From the NCBI RefSeq assembly GCF_000150275.1, contig NW_002060943.1, positions 10,138,209-10,202,208 of the forward strand: a DNA stretch of 64,000 bases, in the 5' to 3' direction. The notes under the pieces were generated by a model. The model ran no database searches. It had not been told where the DNA came from and saw only the letters and a program-made list of their open reading frames with translations. The stretch is from Trichoplax adhaerens (lineage: Eukaryota > Placozoa > Uniplacotomia > Trichoplacea > Trichoplacidae). The position numbers were made by a program, and so were the translations under genes. Shown in pieces: positions 1-14,134 of the stretch; position 1 is the stretch's first letter; every line of letters begins with the position of its first letter.

Positions 1-605
1 TGATAATACCTTGCCTAGATAGTATATTTGGGTGAATCATAATTGACGCCACGTTATAAGATTTAAAAGTGAATGTAAAGTTTGCCTTAATCTTGTTTAC
101 AACTGCGATCTAAGAATACACTCGTACGTTTCTAACCTATCGCTCCAAAAATAAAATAGTCTGCTATCCAAATTGACAGATTTGATATCGAATTATTAGT
201 TACGAACATCATATGAGCAAAACGGTGATTTGATAGTAATCTATGAAGTAAGAAATGTAAGAGATTGCGGCAACCATGTGAATTACTGTGTTATCAATGA
301 TGCCATTGTGCAAAGAATTTATTTGACATCGTAGAGTTGAATAGCTAAAACGAGAAATTAGTTATAAATAAATATTATAATTTATCATCATAACTTAGCA
401 TCTCTTTTAATAGTATGATATCTAAAATGTAGATGTACACAACAATAAATCTGAACATAAAAGAATAATTGTTTAAATTTAAGAAGTACTTCTCAGTATG
501 TTCCAAATTTAAATATGAATATAAATTCAATATGGCTTAATTTTATTTCTCTCTTTTTAACTTATTTACCTCAAATGAAATGCTTTTATTACGTGAAAAA
601 TAAAG
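1..605. other. AT-rich left flank, no gene seen
   Basis: I see no exon with Wnt or other recognisable coding character here. The stretch is probably an intron of the Wnt gene that continues to the right. Its upstream exons, with the signal peptide and N-terminal cysteines, would then lie beyond the left edge of the window. Part of 515-605 is open in the Wnt frame but does not resemble the family. Confidence 0.4.
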
Positions 606-2872
606 CCAATCGTGAGAATGCTGTAACGTATGCTTTCACATCATCAATTATGATGCATGCCTTTATGAAAGAGTGCATCGGTAAACGTTTGGAGTGTACT
701 TGTGATACCAAACCAGTTGGGCCTAAAAGCAATGTCACGAGTTGGAAAGCTTTATGTGTATCTCATTATACTTATAGTATTAACCTAACCAAACTCATTT
801 TGGATAAATCTTTTGAAAACAGTAAAGATTCAAGAGCGCTTATGAATCATCATAATCTTCGGGCTGGTAGAATAGTAAGTACTGTGATTACTATTAACGT
901 TACCCATAATAAGTGAGGATATATCTGCAATTAATAATACTTCATCGGCTAATATATAACGTAAGGCTTCACTTTTATATATTATATTCGTCATCTTAAT
1001 ATTTCGACAAAATATTGGCTTAGTCACGCTAATTTCTAGCACAATTTGTATTTACGGCTTGCAGTAACTTATCGAACAACGTAAGAATCATGATACTGAA
1101 TGTTAGTAGAGAAGTTAATTATGTAAGGATTCTATCCAACTTTGTTAATTTCGGGCTAACGAGAATTGAATCAATCTTATGGCATGCAGTGTATCCAAAT
1201 ACTGCTTAGAAAAGTTGCTTGTGATCGAACACTAGATTTATGAGTAATTTATAGCTTGAGGATACGACTGGCGGCACTGTCCATTTAGTTTACAGTAAGA
1301 GTTTAGCATTAAATTATATAAATATGTATAGAGATAGAGAAAAAGGAATGTATATATAGAATTATACCATAAAAAATGATTCATTTCGTTTAGAAAGTGA
1401 TCTTTGAAGTTCATGTTGATTCGATATATGCGAATACCGGTATTTACATTTATTAATCGATATTATTGATGTAGATATAGATAAATTCGAAAGATTTTCT
1501 GCAAATATGCTAAAACATATGTATTCAACTTTTCTGACTAGTTATAGTAAATACCATAATCAGATCAAGCCAACGCAATTTGATTATTGTCATTATTACC
1601 AAATACATACAGTACATTGTTTATACTGTAGTTATATCAAAAAATTTAGTGTTCCTTGTTTGAATAGGTAAAATCTATTTTGAAGGTCTCTTAAAAATAT
1701 GGATCTCCATTTTTGTGCTGTCTCGACCTTCAATAATATGCTAAATGTAGTTAATAATCATAAATTTCACTCCTTTACATGCATTTAAGTATTTTAAAAT
1801 TTATTTGTAGTATCCTAGTATAATAGCTACATTGTTGTACAGTGATTGGTTACACATTAGCAATTGTGTATCTGAAAGTAACCTTTGATAAACTTTTGGT
1901 TAAATTGTTCTAATAAATAACTTATCTAGAATGTTATCATCTTTAATTTAAATTAAAATCATTTTACATTAATAAGTTACCTTACTTTATATAAGGAGAA
2001 CTGCTATTTGCAATTTAACATTCTAGTTAATCACTCTTATGATTGTAGCATTTATATTATTATGATTGAGTATGTAAATTTATTACGGTATATAGTTCTG
2101 TTTCTCAGTTAAAGAGATTTTGGATCCATTTTCAGAGATAGATGTGTCACATTTTTGTTGCCGCAGTAAAACAAAAAATGAGGGCTAAAAATTGTCTTCG
2201 GATTTGTTAGCCGTTTCTTAATTGACTAAATTGTACTATAAAATTAGTAACATATAGATATTGAGAATTTAGTCAATTTTCTGAATATTTATGAAATAAC
2301 GAAAGTACTATTTACAGTTATGAGTAATAATACGTTAATGCTGTTAATCCTTTTTATAGGCAGTTAAAAGAACATTATATAATGAATGTACTTGTCATGG
2401 AACAAGTGGTAGTTGCCAATTTAAAACATGTTGGCAGAGAGTTGCTTCTCCGTTAAGTATTGGTAACGAAATATATAAACAATATAAAGATGCTCGGTTA
2501 GTACAAGTCGTAAAAGATCAACTAATTAGAAAGAAATCAACTGCTAAATTGGATAATGCGGAAAAAGAATCAAAGCCTGTATCTGCGGGAAAATTAGTTT
2601 ACTTGGAAAGATCTCCTAATTATTGTAATGCCACTATGCCTGACGGTAGTATTTTAACGACTATTGGACGAAATTGTACTCGACAGGGTGAAAGTTTCAA
2701 AAGTTGTAGCCAGTTATGTTTGAAATGCGGCTATAAAGTTAAAAGTGTTACAGTGCCCAAGACAGTACGATGCAATTGTATCTATAATCTGTTTCTTAAA
2801 AATACAGTGAATTGTGAATTATGTTTAAAAAATGTTACTCATAATTGGTGCATACCTTCATCATTCGTTTAA
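606..2872 (+). CDS. WNT: Wnt family secreted ligand, 3' part (two exons)
   Basis: Secreted, lipid-modified morphogen that binds Frizzled/LRP receptors. Two exons are visible: about 606-874 and 2360-2872, joined in phase 0 by a GTAAGT donor at 875 and a TTTTATAG acceptor. The first carries the Wnt block NRENAVTYAF and the RALMNHHNLRAGRI stretch. The second continues AVKRTLYNECTCHG and has the acylation motif CHGTSGSC, with the expected palmitoleoylated serine codon at 2405-2407, then KTCW. The C-terminal half keeps YLERSPNYC and GRNC, but the usual Cys-Cys-Gly-Arg-Gly segment reads LCLKCG, and the motif expected to contain Trp-Cys lacks it. The chain also runs past the last cysteine (NWCIPSSFV). 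The exact start of the first visible exon is uncertain, because the AG at 604-605 is only a moderate acceptor. The gene is 5'-truncated by the window. Membership in the family is sure; the subfamily is not assignable. Confidence 0.9.
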
Positions 2873-5137
2873 AATAAATAATGCAAGTGTACTGAAGTCT
2901 ATGCGAATAATATATATTCGTTTTAGGGCGAAAGTACTAAATATTATATATCATTATGTACAACATAAATCATTAGGCTTGTAAGACAGGTAAAAAATGA
3001 CAATGATTCAGTTGTATATTAAATAATATAAATTAAATTTCTCCGTCAAATAGTGAAACAGTGCTGGATGCTAAACACGTTAAGTAACTTACTCCAAAGA
3101 TACTTATTATTATACCAGATCTCAAAGAGAATTTGGTAGTGCTGTGACATACTGCATAGATACTCATATGAGTAGATAAAAATTATTCTCTAATTATGAC
3201 TACCCCTGCCTTAATTACCGTTTTTGCTGTATAGTTAAAACAAAATATATATAAATATGTGATGTTGAGTGTTTAATTAATTGTTCTCATGAATGGACTA
3301 TGATGCATGATAAATATCACCAGTGTTGCAAATGTTTTAATTATTGTATATGATAAGTAATTATAATAGTTACTTAATTCGCAAATCGTAATGATTGCAC
3401 CATAAGCTTTCGGTTGTTAAATATTATAATTATGACCGATACTGAAAAGGTATATTGTTGCTAGCTTAATAAAGATCGATGAATTAATCATGATATATCT
3501 GATTTGATGATGTAACCTTCGGCTATGAAATCGTAGAAAAACTTAATATCTTTCCAGCTAATTCTTATAAAATAGTACACCACTGTGAGACATCGTTATT
3601 AGTGATGTTAAAAGAAAGAAATTTTATAGTAGTCTATCTCTTCAGCTAATGCTAAAATTTTTTCGCATTGTCTGGTTAGAAATTTATTACCAGGAATTAC
3701 AATAAATCCTATATTGTGTACGTAATTTTGTCCGAGAGTGCATTTTAATAGTTTTTCTGTTTACTTTTTAATCTTTAAGGTTTGAATACTCTAAATTACC
3801 TTTTATAGTACCAATAATATTGCGCGGGGCTTAATTAAGGGCATGCGAGATGGACGGTTATGGCACTAAATTTAACAATATTCCTTAGAGAAGAATAATC
3901 AACCATTGAGATTATGGAGGGTAAAGTAATTTTAACCGTAAAATTATAATACGAATACTAAAAATCGTTATTTAAAATTTAACGGTCATTACCATACTAT
4001 TTCTATTAAGTTGGATTTATTAGCATTCAGAACGTTAAGCATTGAACATGGTCAATTTAAAATATTTTAGACAACAACAAAAAATATGGTGTTATTCTAA
4101 GGGTAACTTAGAAAAGAAAGGGCAACATCACAGAATCAAAATGTAACTATGTTTGAATGTTCTTTCTACAAGAGTTGGGGGTTTGCCTCTAAAAGATTTT
4201 TTAAACTCTGACACGTATAGCAATTATTACAACTGCGCTTTATACCTGTATTAATATACCCTTACGATATCAGAAAGATACAGCTAAACGAAAGCATAAA
4301 TATCATTAGACAAATTTTATTCCAGCAGAAATAACTATCAATAAGCTCATAACCTATGCTTATTTACTTGAACCACTGTTACTAGTGGTATGTTGGCTAA
4401 ATGTTACATACGATAACAATTCTTAACAGTACATTATTCTTAACTCTGTGCACACTCTAACAATATTCAACTATAAATAAAACAATAATAGTCACTATAA
4501 AATGTATAAACAATACCTTTGCAAACAGCTTTAAATTATATAATTAGGATAAAGGTTTTAGTTACAAAGCCTAAAATTATGGAATATGGTTTAATATCGG
4601 TGTGATATTAAACGTATCGAAATCATACTCGCAAACATAGCTAAAAACTTAAAAATGCTAGGACTGCAGGAATAATACGTGTAACCTAACTTTTAAAATT
4701 AATATGACGCTTTATCTCTTCATGACAGGACTGCGATAACAACTACTTGCAAAACGTCCCTTTCAACATTGCATGAGAATTCTGTAATACAGCAGACAAA
4801 AATTAAGTTTGGATAGCGATATGATATATATATATATATATACGAGTATGTACACTATAATTACTTATTTCTAAATCACACGTTTCATAAATCTTAAAGC
4901 ATAAGAAACATTTCTTATAAATCTAGAGCTAATTGGACAGTTTCTCTTTTTAAACACCTTATCAATAGCGTTTCATTACGTAAACTTCCAAGTATCATGG
5001 ACAGGTTAAGATATCTACGCTGATGAATTTATCCGATATATTGTAGTAAAGCTAACTAGAAATCTGACTGGGATAGTAAATATCAATCTCAAATTTTAAC
5101 TATTGCATAAATTAATTTTAGTTTATCATATCAAAGT
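2873..5137. other. Intergenic, AT-rich
   Basis: Lies between the Wnt stop codon and the stop of the dynein light intermediate chain gene, which converge on it. I see no coding exon or RNA gene. It contains a short TA-dinucleotide run at about 4824-4842. Confidence 0.6.
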
Positions 5138-8100
5138 TCAAGAGTTTCCATTTTGTCGTACAGCAATCCTTTTCGCCATTAGATCCTTAACCAAAACACT
5201 TGCTCTCTCACTCGACGATGCCTTTGATGTAGTGCTAGAGCCGGATGTAGCGGGGGGTGTTGGTCGACTGGCACTGGTAGTTGTAGCTGGAGGTGATGTA
5301 GGTGTTGGTGTATTTGCACTAGTAGTGCCAGCACTTCCACCAGCGCCCGATTTTTTGTTGAGTAAACTGCTGAAGAAATTTGCTAAAACGCCTTCGCTCG
5401 ATCCAGCAGCTGCTCCAGCTTTAGCAGTATCTCCCTAGCGAAATGAAATTAATTCCTAATAAGAATCCGGTACATCTTAGAGTTTTATGATCAAATATTG
5501 CTAGACTGTACCGGTTTCTTCATCAGGGCTGATAGCGCAGTTTTGTTAGTGGTTGCCCCAGCTGTTGATCCAATTGCAAGTGGTACTTTTGGTGCTGCAG
5601 AAGATAAGTTGGTTCTCGGTGATTGACCACCGGCGCGAGGGGATATGCTAGCAGCTGATGCAACTTTAGCCGCTATTGTGGATCCCACAGTATCTGCCTG
5701 TAACGTAATATTAAAACTATAAAGTTTAACTTCCGACGTATCTACAAGGGTATCTGAAAAATGGCATATTTAAAGTTTACTTACAGAGTTGTTTCCGGCT
5801 GTAGCAGCGTTAGTAATAGCAGTAGAAGTAGCGGCAGACACACCACCGACAGCTGCTGCTCCTAATGGAGGCCTGTTGAGTAGAGAAGCTACCGATGGCT
5901 TTGCTACGCCTAGGATAGACTGAAGCGTAATAAAAACTAGTATTAAAGTCCTTTTAGAAAGCAATAATGCAGACAAACTGTTTATACCTGCTGCTTAGAT
6001 AAAAATATCTGGTCATCTTCTGCTACAACTTGAACAGACTCGCTTATAGCCTTATTTTAGAATTAGATGTTATTGTTTGTTTCTAAAAATTATAAATCAA
6101 TTAACAAGAAATCGTTAATTCTAGTGTACCTTCGTTGATGGAGGCTTTATGATACGTTCTTCATATGCGTCATCAGGAGAAAAGTATTTCATGTGCTCAT
6201 ATAAGATTCCAATCTTCTTCATGGTATCCCAACCGGAAGGTCTTTAACGAAAATATATAAGTAACTATAGGTACTGTTGATATTTATAAATCCAGTAATA
6301 TTGTGCAAATTACATGAATATAGTATCTTTCTCCACCACAGAGGCCGGATACTTAAAGGAGAACCCATATAGTCTATGCAATAAGTATCGTAGTAATATA
6401 TCCACGTTTTTCTTTTCCTTAAGCGTCGTATAGGCTAGCGTAGCACCGTCTGATTTTGGAATCACAGTTAAGAATAATAAAATAAAACTTAATAGTAGAA
6501 GAACAATCACATTTCTTCAGGTGTAACTAGGAAGGATACAAGAAAGGCAGAATTTTCTTAGATGTTGCTGGATGAAATCAAAGTGTTCGTCTATATAATC
6601 GTGATTTTTTTCCAGTGCAGGGAAAGTATCCGACTAAAAGTCATTATAATTATATATAATTAATCCTCACTATGTAGCTGTCAATATTTTATGGTAGAAT
6701 AAGATTCCGGAAAGATTCAAAAATTATATTAATTTCGTTACAACTGATGAATATTAGTATTAGTAACCTTGGTACCGACGACAATCAACGGGATGCCTAG
6801 ATTCGAATCCAGTATACCTTCGCCAAGTGGTAGATATACTTTTTCTTCTTCTTTTAGGGATTTATCAGCATCATCTGCCACTTCAGAATATCCTTGGAAT
6901 TGATTTACAACTATTGAAAGGTAAAATCATGCTAATTAAAGATTTTTAATGATAGTTCAAATTCTTTCCGTGGGCTACGTTAAAATCTATCTCCGCTTAC
7001 ACTAAAAATTTAAAGCAAACTAAAGGACAAGATGGAAGGATCTAGTTCAACATGCTACTTTTCTGTACTTACTGTTACTTTTCATTTCTTCTATTACATT
7101 TTTATCGATATTCAGTGACTGCATATGTTCTTTTAAAACTTTTGTCCAACCAGTGAGGCACGACATCACCTCCCAAGGTCTAGATAAGTCAACTACTAGA
7201 ACGACTGCTGTATCACGCAAATTATCATTGTTAATAGCAAATTTGAGCAAAGATTTATGTTCGGCATTCCCATGTAGGATCCATACACCAAAGCGATATA
7301 TCTCTATTTTATGAAGTAAAAAGTAATTTAAGTACATAAACTATAAATAGATATGATTCCTGATTTTCAAATTAATAAAACGTATGATTAAGGAAAGAAG
7401 CATTTCAATTTGTTTCTGAGTAAAACAATGATAGCACTGAATGCATAAATTCAAGTATAAATAGTCGTTCTTATGATCATTGAAGTAAAATAATACTGAG
7501 AGAAAATAAATTCTGAATACGTTATTAGTACTTTTAGCATCGATCGCCTTTTATCGATATACCGTATGGAGTCTTTTAATTGTTCAGTGTGTTATTACCA
7601 TTGAAAAGTTTTACAATCTCTAATCTTAAATCTTGATTAATGTAGAGTAAATATAAATCTATAATCTGTTGATATTTATATCATACGCCATTTTTTTAGA
7701 AACCTAATACAAATGTTCAACACATTCGTATTCTACTAGTAAAGTGTAATGTTAAATAACTACTCGTATAGTCATTGTCAACCAAGATATTTTTAGCAAG
7801 ACAGACGATTCTGTTTTAGTTCAGACGACTATCAACGATCTAATAACGTATAAAAGCAATAATATCTAGCTGAGTTTACTACTTTTATCGTATGCTAATG
7901 CTATTGTCTTGGAAGAACATATAGCTTTTGATATATTAATCAGAAATAAGAATATGATAGTTAGGTAAAAGATACGCGAAAGTAGCTAGCTCTTACCGTC
8001 ACTGTCTTCGTCATCAACATCGATATATCGATAATCCAAGCCCGAACAATGATATTTTTCTTTCTCTTCTATGTTTTTCATACGACTAATTAAAGTGGAT

Positions 8101-9834
8101 TTTCCGCTACCATCATGACCTAATAATGTTAAGTTGTTAAATCTTAATATTTATTAAACAGTGGCAGTTATTCAGGCGAAAAATCTACAAACATCTCCGT
8201 TCGAAAGGATGGTTGTAAGTGTAATAACTGCCCCAAGGTAAAAACGGTGGTACTACTGTACTCGTTCTAATGTTTCGTATAGAAAATACCGGTACTAACC
8301 CATGCAAAGAATATTCTAGCAACTGTCGATAGAAGAATTATGACGTTCATGGTCTTTCATTGAAAACAAAGTTTGTCGATGTTGCGATTTTTAGACCGAT
8401 AAAGCATAATATCCTGTAAAGTATGTGATGCTACGATTGAGATGTATAGGGTCTTATATCTCTATAGGTGCTATAAGTTATTTACTATTTCTAGGAAACT
8501 AAAGACTATAACATCTAAAATGGGGTAAAATATATATGGAATAAATAAATAAAATTAGAACAAGAGAATTTTAAACTTTAACAACAGTTGTTGTACCATA
8601 AGTACAATAATTCAACTTTAATATACTTTACTGTATATACTCGTACAGCAGTGCAAGGAGTACAATATCAGTAAATTATTGCACTATACTTTATGAAGTT
8701 AGTAAGCCACGACTTGATAATACACTAATAGTTGAGTCGAAATGTCTTAATACAAGCAATTCCGTGCTATTCGTCTTGCGTAATGCTATAAAGCTAAGAT
8801 TTGTGGGACTCTATAAGCGTGTGGAGTATTTTGGCAACTACCTAGTACAGCTTATAAACTATATTTCAGTCAATTTTCACGTAGTTTATAACGAACGTAC
8901 AAATTACAGCTATTCGTCGTTTGTCTCTTACTACTGCTGCGTGGTATAATATGAAATTTACAGTTAATCTTAGCAAATTTCTTATCTATGATCTATAATA
9001 TCCGACAATCTACATTATTTTTCTACTCAATGAATGTAACGATGCAGTGAGAGTCCCATACAGTACTCATAATTAGACAACACTTGTAGCTAGTTGTCAT
9101 ACCATAGCCGAAAAGATGAAAACAAACAAACTTTGTTGTGGCATTAATGTTCCAGGCAGAATAACATATCTTTATGGTTTGTAACAGGTAATAAATAACC
9201 CTTTCATCATTAATCCGTTATTGATCACAAAAGTTAAAAAGGATATTTTCGTTTGGTTGATCCTAGCGAAATCCTTCATTATGATTGTCAATTGCAGCTG
9301 CGACATTTGACATACTACAGCACTGTACTCTGTGTGCAGTATGATTCTACTAAGCTATACAGTACAATACTGCACAGTCTAGGCTACAGTATACTGTAAA
9401 GTACAGTAGTACAGTATACTATACCAATATTGAAAAATTAAATCGCAAAATTTTTCGACATTTCAGGTGCTACTAAATTTATTTTTTCTATGATAACGAT
9501 TTTCCAGATTGCATTGTAGATATGGCAAAATCCATAAGCAAACGGGAAGATATCAACATGTACAAATAAAATACTATCACCGTATATAATCCAACTAGCG
9601 TACTTACCAACAACCAATACTGATTTGTTGCCAGATAATTTTGTTTTTGATGCATCTAATACCTCGCCTAAGATAGCAGACCTATTATGACGGTTTCAGA
9701 AAGATTATTTAACTGTGAGTAAAGTCTTTTTTCAACATCAATTAAAAATTAAAAATTTTGCCAGTTATCTACCACAAGTCTTCATGTTCAGCAAATGATT
9801 TATTTCTATCCGCTTGTTCTACTACCAACGCCAT
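5138..9834 (-). CDS. DYNC1LI: Cytoplasmic dynein 1 light intermediate chain
   Basis: Subunit of cytoplasmic dynein that links the heavy chain to cargo adaptors. Twelve exons (high to low): 9773-9834, 9608-9681, 7997-8119, 7073-7303, 6768-6910, 6540-6633, 6314-6449, 6130-6241, 5988-6050, 5785-5919, 5512-5697 and 5138-5434. Phases all close, giving 551 aa against about 500-525 in vertebrates. The Ras-like domain holds the P-loop GHDGSGKS (residues about 46-53), then [15 protein letters not shown], the [10 protein letters not shown] block and KFCLSYGATLAYT. The segment [13 protein letters not shown] and the AEDDQ stretch follow. The last exon carries [11 protein letters not shown], the amphipathic helix that in human LIC1 binds Hook, BICD and Spindly-type adaptors through two adjacent Phe (here about 473-474). 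The remainder of the C-terminus is a Ser/Thr/Ala/Pro-rich tail. The start is the only upstream ATG giving the LIC N-terminus (EDLWSAILGEV). Intron 2 (about 1.5 kb) contains pentamer repeats. Confidence 0.96.
9295..9422. repeat. TACTG/CAGTA pentamer cluster in DYNC1LI intron 2
   Basis: Several TACTGTA/TACAGTA words, degenerate at the edges, lie inside the second intron of DYNC1LI. This is the only cluster of the family I find within an intron of an assigned gene. Confidence 0.7.
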
Positions 9835-11502
9835 TCCTACGAATTTCTTGTAACGAATTTGCCTACACTTGACAGTGTAAGTACTAGTACTATAAACGTA
9901 CAGTAGTCTAGTTCGATACAGTACGGTACCGTACCGTACAGTACTGTACTGTAATTAGAAATTGTACATACTGTACTGTACAAATATCCACCCACCTTAC
10001 AGTACTGTACAGTACACAGTAATGCATACTGTACTAGGGGTTACAGCCGTGCAAATTATTTCGTTCCGATCTCTACAGCACAGTGTGCAGTGCACACCAG
10101 TGCCCTACACTGTACTGTACACTGTACAGTACAGTACAGCACGTATTCGGTATTTATACTGTACAGTACTGTACTGTAGCTACGGAGCTTGTACTATAAG
10201 TTTCAGATGGACAGAAAAAGCCGTCTGCATTCAACTGTACTAGTGACAGTCTAGTGTACTGTACACCGTGTACAGGGTAACGGTACAGCAAGAAAGAAAG
10301 AAAAAATCTTAAACCCCATGGGCCATGGCACACAAGATACTGTACAAGTATGAATAGTTTTAAGATAAAGTTACCAGTTTGCAATCTTCTTGGCATTTAT
10401 CATAATAGTTATTTAGCATTTACGATCTTTGTTAAACTTACTTTGATGCCACTGTATTTCCACTCTACAGTACTCTATAGTGATGAATTAGTTTTCATAT
10501 TAGCGTATTTTACAAGCAGCTAATGTATGGGTTTAACTGAATCAATGACTCATAAAATTGGGTTCAATGAATGTTGAGCACATAGAGGTACGCCTGAACC
10601 ATGAACTACTAAAAGACCAAGTAGTCCATGACCTGAACATATAGATAAAAAAATTATAAACTGAACGAGAAGGGGTAATAAGGCACTGACATCTGACTTG
10701 TAAATGTAACGACTTTTCCCTTAAATTCTATGGGTCTGACGTACAGTTAACTTACGCGTTGCACCTTTTTATCCCTGATTCACTGTACTGTAACAGTACT
10801 TCGATACAATAAAGTCGATAATGACTGAAGTTTTTCCCAGATTTCAATTTTTGGCGTACATTTGGATATTGTAATCAAGGATTTGCAATTTTTCGCCTTA
10901 TTGAAGCACTTGCCCGTAGCAATAGCATTGCTTTTTTACAAGCTAAACTTATGGGATTCTTTTACTAACTTTTTTATGGTTTAGTACTCTAGTCAACACG
11001 AATTATGTAACAACTGTTAGTGTAATTCTATTCAAGTACGAAATATTTCGTCTCCAATTTATCTACTTAGTACCCAAATAACTGTTAGCGATCACCTGGC
11101 GTGGATATAACTAGATGTAACACTTTACATGGTAGCACGTTGTCATGCTGTTGACTCATTGTAGAAATTGACCAGCATATGCGTTTCCGATTCTGGGATC
11201 AATAGTTAGTTAATCAACGTTAAACGTAATTGAATGATTCATAGGTTATCTTTATCTGTGCTTAAGGGTTAATCACTCCATTGTAAATTAATAGACACAA
11301 TAATTAGGTGCTAAGGGGAGTTTATGCCATTTTATACTGCATGCATGAATTAAATAACGATTTTAATTACGTATTGAAGCAATCTTTTAATACATTGTAT
11401 GTACCCAAACATAAGATAACCACCTTAATTGTTGCATATCGCTACAAACAGATGCATCAAAGAATCTTTAGGCATTATCAAATTTCTAATTCTATCTAAC
11501 GA
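9835..11502. other. Upstream region of DYNC1LI and 3' flank of ATP5MC
   Basis: This holds the DYNC1LI promoter side (9835 upward) and the 3' side of the first ATP synthase c-subunit gene. Apart from the pentamer cluster at 9885-10345 I see no structure or coding exon. The ORFs crossing the cluster are products of the repeat. Confidence 0.5.
9885..10345. repeat. TACTG/CAGTA palindromic pentamer cluster
   Basis: Dense mixture of the pentamer TACTG and its reverse complement, meeting at GTAC to form palindromes such as GTACTGTACAGTAC. Spacers between the words are somewhat richer in G+C than the neighbouring DNA. The cluster begins about 50 bp upstream of the DYNC1LI start codon. Confidence 0.85.
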
Positions 11503-13183
<1,681 letters not shown>

Positions 13184-13257
13184 TTTGATGAGATTAAAAA
13201 GGTTGAAAAATAACGATTGCTAAAGGTGACTTAAACAGATCAAAATGACCAGCTACC

Positions 13258-13305
13258 AAGATGGCTACCACTTTGAAAAGCGTGCGTGCACTTTCCCAGA
13301 ATGCA
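13258..13305. promoter_or_regulatory. Candidate promoter motifs (YY1-like and ZNF143/Staf-like) of the ATP5MC pair
   Basis: About 75-120 bp upstream of the start codon of c-subunit paralogue 1. AAGATGGC at 13258-13265 matches the YY1 core. TTTCCCAGAATGCA at 13292-13305 matches the ZNF143/Staf core known from bilaterian promoters. The segment has much more G+C than its surroundings. That these motifs work here is inference. The same segment is open as a reading frame from the ATG at 13261, so a small exon is an alternative reading. Confidence 0.4.
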
Positions 13306-13399
13306 CTTCGGCAATATGTGCAGTACCTCTGGACCGTTTCTGATATGGACCAGGATGCATCGCTGCACGCTTATCGTGTAACGGCTTTCGTACTTAATA

Positions 13400-13790
13400 A
13401 ATACAGTACTGTACTGTACACTGTACTGTACACTAGTGTACAGTACTGTACAGCCAACGACCGCTACAGTACTGTACAGTACAGTACTAGTAGTCTTTGG
13501 TACGGTACTGTACTGTACAGTACAGTACTGTAATATCGATTTTGGGCCACCATAGATTACTGTACTGTACAGTAGAGTACACTGTACTGTACTGTACTGT
13601 ACTGTACGCTGTATGAATTCTACTGTACAGTAGTACAGTACTGTACAGTACAGTACAGTCCCACGGTTACGGTTAGAGGTCAACATGTGTACTGTACTGT
13701 ACTGTACAGTACAGTACAGTACAGTATTATACAGTACACTGTACAGTACAATAGTGTACATACTGTACAGTACAGTACATCTAATGATCT
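13400..13790. repeat. TACTG/CAGTA palindromic cluster between the two c-subunit genes (left part)
   Basis: Very dense run of the pentamer in both orientations, with long uninterrupted TACTG tracts near 13585-13605 and 13690-13720. Long open frames on both strands here come from the repeat: a 5-nt period leaves every frame open. Confidence 0.92.
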
Positions 13791-13869
13791 GAACGTAAAG
13801 TATATGCGCACGAGCAGAAGCACGTAATATTGCATAAATTTGCGAATGACTTAATATTACCGGTCTACT

Positions 13870-13968
13870 GATCGATCCAGCGTCTGTTAACAGCTATGAA
13901 TACATCGCTGGAATGGCTTACATGATTAGGGTTAGGGTCAAGAGCTGTTAACAGACGCTGGATCGATC
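13870..13968. repeat. Perfect 26-bp inverted repeat with telomere-like loop
   Basis: Left arm 13870-13895 and right arm 13943-13968 are exact reverse complements, each containing CCAGCGTCTGTTAACAGCT or its complement. The 47-nt loop includes two TTAGGG units at 13926-13937. No transposase or flanking target duplication was found. Confidence 0.95.
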
Positions 13969-14134
13969 TGCTACAATACTGTGGTGAAAAATTCGAGAAG
14001 TCCCTGCGTATAGCACCATTAGTGCCATTCAGTTGGTAACTGTTATTTTTTCAGATATACATTATGAAAGTTATGGACCACTAGAACCCCGGTGCTACGG
14101 TGCTACTACTGTTCGTTATACTGTTCACTGTTCA

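Noticed and set aside
6310-6510. Separate small gene encoding [16 protein letters not shown]
   Set aside because: The hydrophobic start is the translated intron. The rest ([18 protein letters not shown]) is an internal exon of DYNC1LI.
9962-10396. ORFs on both strands in the cluster upstream of DYNC1LI
   Set aside because: Same repeat artefact; the non-repeat parts have no recognisable similarity.
13240-13761. Long minus-strand ORF (173 codons) and overlapping plus-strand ORFs in the pentamer island
   Set aside because: The frames consist of Tyr-Cys-Thr-Val / Tyr-Ser-Thr-Val repeats produced by a 5-nt repeat that has no stop in any frame. No homology, and both strands are open.
13926-13937. 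Telomere or subtelomere location suggested by TTAGGG units
   Set aside because: Only two units, in a region with single-copy housekeeping genes on both sides; the same holds for 60458-60469.
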